64,000 nt of DNA from Heterobilharzia americana (taxonomy: Eukaryota; Platyhelminthes; Trematoda; Strigeidida; Schistosomatidae): assembly GCA_944470555.2 (NCBI GenBank), contig OX104134.1, positions 112,772,701 to 112,836,700 of the forward strand. Reading direction: 5' to 3'. The translations under genes were made by a program, and so were the position numbers. The notes beneath the pieces were generated by a model. It had not been told where the DNA came from. It saw only the letters and a list, made by a program, of their open reading frames with translations, and made no database searches. Within the stretch, counting starts at the first letter, position 1. The number at the start of each line of letters is the position of its first letter. Shown here piece by piece: positions 58,748-64,000 of this stretch.

Positions 58748-59104
58748 TTATATTTTGTACTTTTTCGTACTGCCAACACTTTTAACTGAATCGTAAAAAA
58801 GAAAATAAAACTTCCCATTGTATTGAATTGGAAAACAAAGTTTGCCGAATGTACCGAAGCTACGATAAATGTATAATTCATTAGTTGTATAATTTATGCT
58901 AGTATTTGTGGTAGAACCGAAAATTGTACCGTCCTTTAAATGACCATTCAGAATCAAATTCATTACTTGCTTATTTATGGGCGGTGAAGCTTTAGAAATC
59001 CTCGGTGTTCTATGTCTACCTAAGCTAGTATAGAATTGGCTAAGATTTAAAGGCTTTGGATCTAAAAATGATAATTCTCTCAATGGGTAGGAAGATAATG
59101 TCAT
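58748..59104 (-). CDS. Possible exon, unrecognised
   Basis: From an ATG the frame reads 118 codons (YPLRELSFLDPKPLNLSQFY, SLGRHRTPRISKASPPINKQ, VMNLILNGHLKDGTIFGSTT). The composition looks coding. It ends in a stop, with donor-like GT sites earlier (GTACAT near 58849). Together with 57976-57734 and 56934-56506 it could outline a minus-strand gene. No family is recognised. Confidence 0.33.
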   Translation of the reverse strand: MTLSSYPLRELSFLDPKPLNLSQFYTSLGRHRTPRISKASPPINKQVMNLILNGHLKDGTIFGSTTNTSINYTTNELYIYRSFGTFGKLCFPIQYNGKFYFLFYDSVKSVGSTKKYKI

Positions 59105-59905
59105 AGATATTTACTGCGAATTTGCAGCTAGGAACACAATTAACATAGGTGCTAGTGTCCTCAATGCTGGATGTAAAGAGCTAAGAATAAATTTTAAGGA
59201 TTACCGCTTGAGCACTAGATCATAAAACAGCTTCAGTTCTACAGAAGATTAATAGCTGCCCGAACTGCCCAGTGATAACGTTGATGGCTGCAACTCTGAG
59301 TGATGAGGCCTGTAGTTTCGAAGGGATATAAATTCCCTTGAGTTTCACATACTCCTTGTTGACAATTATCAACAAGCTCGAAACCTAGATTCGGGACTTC
59401 CGGGCGATTACCTCTAACCAAATGAAAAAGTTGAATTTCTCTGTGTCTTTTCCGTTTGTATAGCCTAATGAAGATTTTGAATCTGTTTAAAAACAAGTAG
59501 CGAGGTTTCGAAAGTTGGAGATAGGGTTATTATTTGCTATTGGGATGGACATCTCAATTATAAACTACATAAATCGAGCATAATATACATGGTCGAAAAA
59601 TGCAATGATGAACTGAGGAGTTCTTCACCAATCATTCTTTCAATGAAATACATGGAAAGCCTTACAGATGCGATGACTAAGACAAAATATGGTGTGCAAC
59701 TTACTTTTTCATTTCAACGAATTTAAACTTAATGGAAGTTATATATTTAACGGCTCGATAGTAAAGCGGACAGGTCAAGGTCACTTAGTAGTGAGTAGTT
59801 CAAGGAAGCCATAACTTTTTGATTCTATCGAATTTACTTTAATAGCGATTTCTTCATAAAATACAGAGTTCTATTCATTGCAAAATTCTGAATCATTCGT
59901 GTATA

Positions 59906-60109
59906 CTAGTTAAGCTTTATTCTGTGTTTGCAGCTGTTCAAAGTTTCAGCGCGGCTGAATATTAAATAAAGATTGACAGTATGCATTCCTTTATTAGTAA
60001 AATTAGACCGGTCGACAATCCAATTTCTACCTGTTTCTAAATCCAGCTCATCTGATCGATTTGACACCAAGTATTTTTTGCCAGTCTCTCCAACCCCTGT
60101 AATAATTAT
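59906..60109 (-). CDS. Possible exon, weakly cadherin-like
   Basis: TTATTACAG (acceptor-like) precedes an open segment encoding GVGETGKKYLVSNRSDELDL, ETGRNWIVDRSNFTNKGMHT and VNLYLIFSRAETLN, then a stop. ELDLETG followed by DRS resembles the ELDxETG...DRE part of cadherin repeats. The likeness is short and could be chance. Confidence 0.28.
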   Translation of the reverse strand: MIITGVGETGKKYLVSNRSDELDLETGRNWIVDRSNFTNKGMHTVNLYLIFSRAETLNSCKHRIKLN

Positions 60110-60247
60110 CTTCAAATAACTAATTCCAGTGTAGAAATAGACGAATTTCATGAACCTGTCATAGATGCTTGGAATAATTAGTTTACAAGAAATAACCCTA
60201 ATTTTAGCAGTATACACAGTAACAGTCAACAAGTATCTTACTGTCAA

Positions 60248-62440
60248 TACAGATGAGATCTCTCAGAAGAAGTAAAGTGGTAGTTTATAAAATTAGCTCT
60301 TCTGATAAATTAATATCATCCATATCTTCTACTTCTTATGACTTTTAAAGTGTTAGGTGCTGAATTATCAGGAAGTATTAAATTTCCTGATGAGTTTGTA
60401 TTCAAAGTGATAGATGCCCACATGTATCACCAAAATTCTACCTAGAAGCCTCACGATAAGACGAAATTCTATTTTTTGAAACGAATAATCAGTCTTAGAG
60501 AATCGGGGAATATGAAGTTAGGCAATTTGACGACATCACAAATGAAACAAACTGTACAAAATTAAACACTGCTAATGATTACCGTTGAACACTTAATAAT
60601 CACAACAGAATTATTATACAGGTAACTGTAAAAACGATTCTTATGTTTTGACAGCTGAGATGCTCCGAAAATCCTTGAAGGATGGATATGCACTTGTTCA
60701 TTCAGATGTAAATGACTGGTTTTATACATATGTATTATTCACCCTGTTCATATCTACTTTCTGTTTCTAAGATCTTTGGTTTTTTCAGACATTCTTCAGG
60801 ATGTTATTAACTACCTTATGTGTACAATCAAAGGCAGTTAATTCTGATGAGACAGGATCGTATTTCATGAACTCAGTATTACTCTGCAAAATGGACTTGA
60901 TTAGCACCACTATAGATATATTTCCCATTCAAATATTGAAGTTAATCACTTTGAACTATTGCTGGATAAATAAGATTTATATGATATGCAATGCTATTTC
61001 AGATTTTGACAGTTTGAACAAAGTTACCTTAAAAATTGCCTAAAAATGATTTAGATAACAGTTCACATTAGAGATGATTCCAAGTAAGAAGAAATACGAT
61101 TTTAGTGATTTGAAATCTAATTTAGTCAATAGTGAGTATGTTGTATTTATTTTCCATCTATTTAAGCAGAAAGTATAAGAATTCAGATTATTTAGACTGC
61201 AATCCACGTTTCACTCACAGTTTGTAGTATAATGCCGGGAATTTCGAAAAAGGGTTCACTTTAATGACTGAAAGCTAATGTTTTTTTACCACAAGACTCT
61301 GGACATTATCTCATACAGAGTTGTTGGTACACAGTACCGGAAGATCCAAAACTAGAATGAAACTGTTATCCAGTGCTTCCCTAGTTAATTTTAGTTCGTA
61401 ATGAAAACTTCCCATAGAGGAACCGTTTCTAGTTCTTGTATGAAAGTCTCATTCAATGAAAAACAGTATTACAATTTCAAACTGACATTTATATCATAAA
61501 AAAACTTTCATTAACTGGCATCATATGGACAAACGCTTTATTGCATAATATTCTAAAACTGAACATAATAAATGTAATAGAGACCACGTAAGCTTGTTAT
61601 CTTCAGTTTCAAAGATAAGCTAATTAATCGAATACTAGACTACCTTCAGAGTTACGTTTAATAAAACATCGTTTCAAAATATCCTCTCCAAATGCATTTT
61701 GAGATCATTTATCAAAGTATTGTGATTCAGTCTTGTGACCTGAATAAGGTTATTGCTAACAACCAATAACTTTTATTATACTCGCTGAAAATTGAATATT
61801 AGATAATTTGTTTAAAAGATATCAAGAAATATTTGTAAGCCATCAGTTGACGAACTATCAGAGATATTGACTATTTAATCAGTGACTTTTAAGGCTGCCT
61901 TAACAACTGCTGAAATAACCAATAAAAGTTATTTATTTTTATGACAAAACCGCTTTTTCAGAATAAATGAGGAAGCTTTCTTGATTATTTTGGCACTTGA
62001 TAGAGTGGTCTTTAAATTTTCTAATGTTGAATACAGTCATATAGATGCAGTTCACGAACAAAAGGACCTCGAGTCCAAAGGTCACTTTTTGAAACTACAG
62101 AAATTTACTCGATCGACCGTATCTGAGATTTGGTATGATGAAATCCAGTATAATGGGCCAGCATAATGATGTCTTTCTTAACCTTAAACATTATGGAAAA
62201 GAGTATCAATGTAATCAAATAAACAAGAAGAAATTATTTATCATCTCATTCTAATTATAGAAGCTAAAGGTTATGACCCTCAACTCACCTGTAGTTATGG
62301 CAAACAAACTACTCTGAAAGTAAAGAAATAGCAGTTCCCTTAGAGATAACAGAAACAGTTGCAGTATACCAACACCCTCCTAAAATTCTTGGGTGTATTA
62401 CGACATACATTCAAATGATGGAAAGGGTTTGTAGCTCGGT
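60248..62440. other. Interval without supported features
   Basis: No supported gene or repeat; short frames only. Confidence 0.35.
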
Positions 62441-62449
62441 GAGGATGGT

Positions 62450-62503
62450 GGTGGTTTGGTGTTCTTTACTATTTTGTGGAAGTTCAGAGAACACCACACC
62501 ACC
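62450..62503. other. Hairpin, 16-bp stem
   Basis: GGTGGTTTGGTGTTCT (62450-62465) and AGAACACCACACCACC (62488-62503) are inverse to each other with one mismatch and a 22-base loop. It lies about 150 bp beyond the end of the PLE fragment on the minus strand, so it may belong to that element. Confidence 0.6.
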
Positions 62504-62649
62504 GTTGATAAACATTCAAACATGTAAATGTTCTCTTCATCATCCAGTCACTCGCAAAAATGAATATCAAATAAAATACAAATTCCCCATTTCACATTAA
62601 TCTGAACTGACCTTTACGGATCCGTTCTGAAAGGTGTTGACGTCGATGC

Positions 62650-63480
62650 TAGAAAGTCTACCTCCACGTATGGTCTATGTACCTAGCTCTACAGGAGTAG
62701 GTGAACTGATATACGTATCTTGAAGTGGCTACCACTGATAATTTGTCCTTTACACACATATTCAACATTATACGACTAATAAAGGTAATTTGCTGAGTGC
62801 CTGCATACAATGTTCTATTTACAGCCTTCTTTAGTCTACGTTTAAGTACCTCACCTGCTGCACGTTCAATGAATTCCAAGCTCGAAATTAACTTTTTCTT
62901 CTCCACACTGATAGAAGGCTGATAAATAATATTCCGTTGTAGAATTTTGTTTATGAATCTCCTTGGGTACCCGTTCCTGATAATTCTCGATCTAAGGAGC
63001 TGAATTTCATCTTTCAAGGTATAGGGAGTAAAAATCTTCCTGACTTGAGAGGAAAGGGAGAAGGTCAAATTTATTTTTCGGCTGATGGTAACCCAACAGT
63101 GAAAGTTTTTTATTTGTCCATCCGACGTAGATTTTTGACAAATGGTTTTTTGACCTTCCCATCATCTCTTCTTGTTAACAATACGTCAACGAATGGTATC
63201 CTTGAGTGTGAACCTACCTACACTCTAAAGTTGAGGGGGGGAGGAGTAACATAGGAAGTAGCTGAAGTACTTTCTGCAGATCTTAGTTCGTGTCGTTAAC
63301 AATGAATCTATCATCGAAATGGATTTTAACTGCCTGATAACTAGAGTGAGTATGCTTTTTACCAGGTTGGCCAAAATATACACAAAAGAGTAATTGATGG
63401 TGCCTTTGCAGCTGCAACAGGTAAATGAATTCACATAATTCCTGAATGCTTGTCGCTGGTCGTCTGAGAGTTCGTACAAT
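62650..63480 (-). pseudogene. Penelope-like element fragment 5 (RT end, linker, GIY-YIG)
   Basis: The frame 63068-62658 encodes TLKDEIQLLRSRIIRNGYPR, SISVEKKKLISSLEFIERAA, LKRRLKKAVNRTLYAG and YVYQFTYSCRARYIDHT, the PLE linker followed by a GIY-YIG start in which two family Cys/Gly positions are changed. Upstream, 63250-63070 holds remnants of the RT C-terminal part, and 63479-63225 has an open frame that may be earlier RT. It is truncated after the GIY-YIG start. Confidence 0.75.
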
Positions 63481-63814
63481 GAATGTGATCTTTGTACTAA
63501 GTTTCTATCTAATTAATGCAAAAGAGATCGAATTTCATTGATGTGATTCATTATATGACGTCTGAGTGTTCGTCCGTTTAGGTGTTTGGTGTTGCTGCAA
63601 AAGGATTTTCAGAAAGCCTATTATGCAAAATAATTTAGTTCATCAAATTCCAAGTAAAGATTGTGAGGTCAAATGCCCAAGTAAAATTAGTTGACCAGGG
63701 TCAATCAGATTAACAGAACACAAAAACTTGACCAAATTCAAAATTACAAACCCTAGCAAGATGGGAATCTAGAGAAAAGCTCATCTATTGTAATGCATGC
63801 GATCACATGAAACC

Positions 63815-63970
63815 AGATAACAGAATGGGATAGAGTGACAGTCCTTAAAACTAAGCGTGGTTGAGTGAGAGGTTGATAACTGAAGCTTGTTTATCGAATC
63901 AACATCAAACAGGTGCAATCGGAATGACTCAACACCTATTCTAGATATTTGCAAAATTCTACTACCCTGA
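63815..63970 (+). repeat. Dispersed repeat R, copy 4
   Basis: GGGATAGAGTGACAGTCCTTAAAACT to GAATGACTCAACACCTATTC aligns with 10895-11035 and 51005-51110. It is non-coding and the element is unknown. Confidence 0.45.
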
Positions 63971-64000
63971 ACAGAGCATTACACATGAATCACAATTAAG

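Noticed and set aside
59239..59496. Another tRNA-derived SINE (A-box-like and B-box-like stretches near 59260-59320)
   Set aside because: The boxes are too degraded and no family-specific flank could be aligned.

Overview
The window looks like AT-rich chromosomal DNA of a blood fluke, most likely Schistosoma or a close relative. The reasons are two exons of an EF-hand/dynein-light-chain protein of the tegument-allergen-like (TAL) type, SINEs with tRNA-like heads followed by hammerhead ribozyme relics (the schistosome SM-alpha type), and a load of RTE-like and CR1-like LINEs, Penelope-like elements (PLEs) and a Mutator-like (MULE) transposase relic. There is no sign of bacterial operons, rRNA or CRISPR. 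The species call is inference.

Layout. 1-3163: a nearly intact RTE-like LINE on the minus strand (copy A), its 3' end cut by the window edge. 5.69-9.3 kb: two decayed PLE fragments, a SINE with a hammerhead relic and an unnamed repeat. 10.9-11.6 kb: repeat R, a SINE and a (TA)n tract. 13.9-17.34 kb: LINE copy B, full length but scarred by many short duplications. 18.83-24.27 kb: a composite locus in which near-identical inverted arms of about 257 bp enclose a broken MULE transposase gene and a SINE, with a PLE endonuclease fragment just outside. 25.3 kb: a LINE insertion of about 45 bp. 26.3 kb: a tRNA-derived SINE. 27.07-27.41 kb: last exon of a TAL-like gene on the minus strand. 30.42-31.34 kb: LINE copy C with a perfect 14-bp target-site duplication. 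36.87-39.01 kb and 51.29-53.40 kb: LINE copies D and E (plus strand), which share one 5' truncation and the same stop codons. 42.19-42.31 kb: a first exon with an EF-hand, minus strand. 43.47-45.77 kb: a PLE between near-identical inverted arms. 45.8-48.25 kb: a second RTE type (minus) next to a CR1-like LINE (plus). 53.77-54.29 kb: two tRNA-SINEs head to head. 56.5-60.1 kb: four open segments on the minus strand that may be exons of unrecognised genes. 62.65-63.48 kb: a PLE fragment on the minus strand.

How the parts relate. The two TAL-like exons lie on one strand 15 kb apart. If they belong to one gene, its intron holds copies C and D and several SINEs; a middle exon for the second EF-hand is required by reading phase but was not found. 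The LINE copies form two lineages: A and C (reverse transcriptase motif FADD or FANDD, His/Gln tract) and B, D and E (FATDDD, no His tract, many micro-duplications). D and E carry the same inactivating lesions in different flanks, so they were probably mobilised in trans from an already dead master. Long stretches between these features contain nothing I can support.
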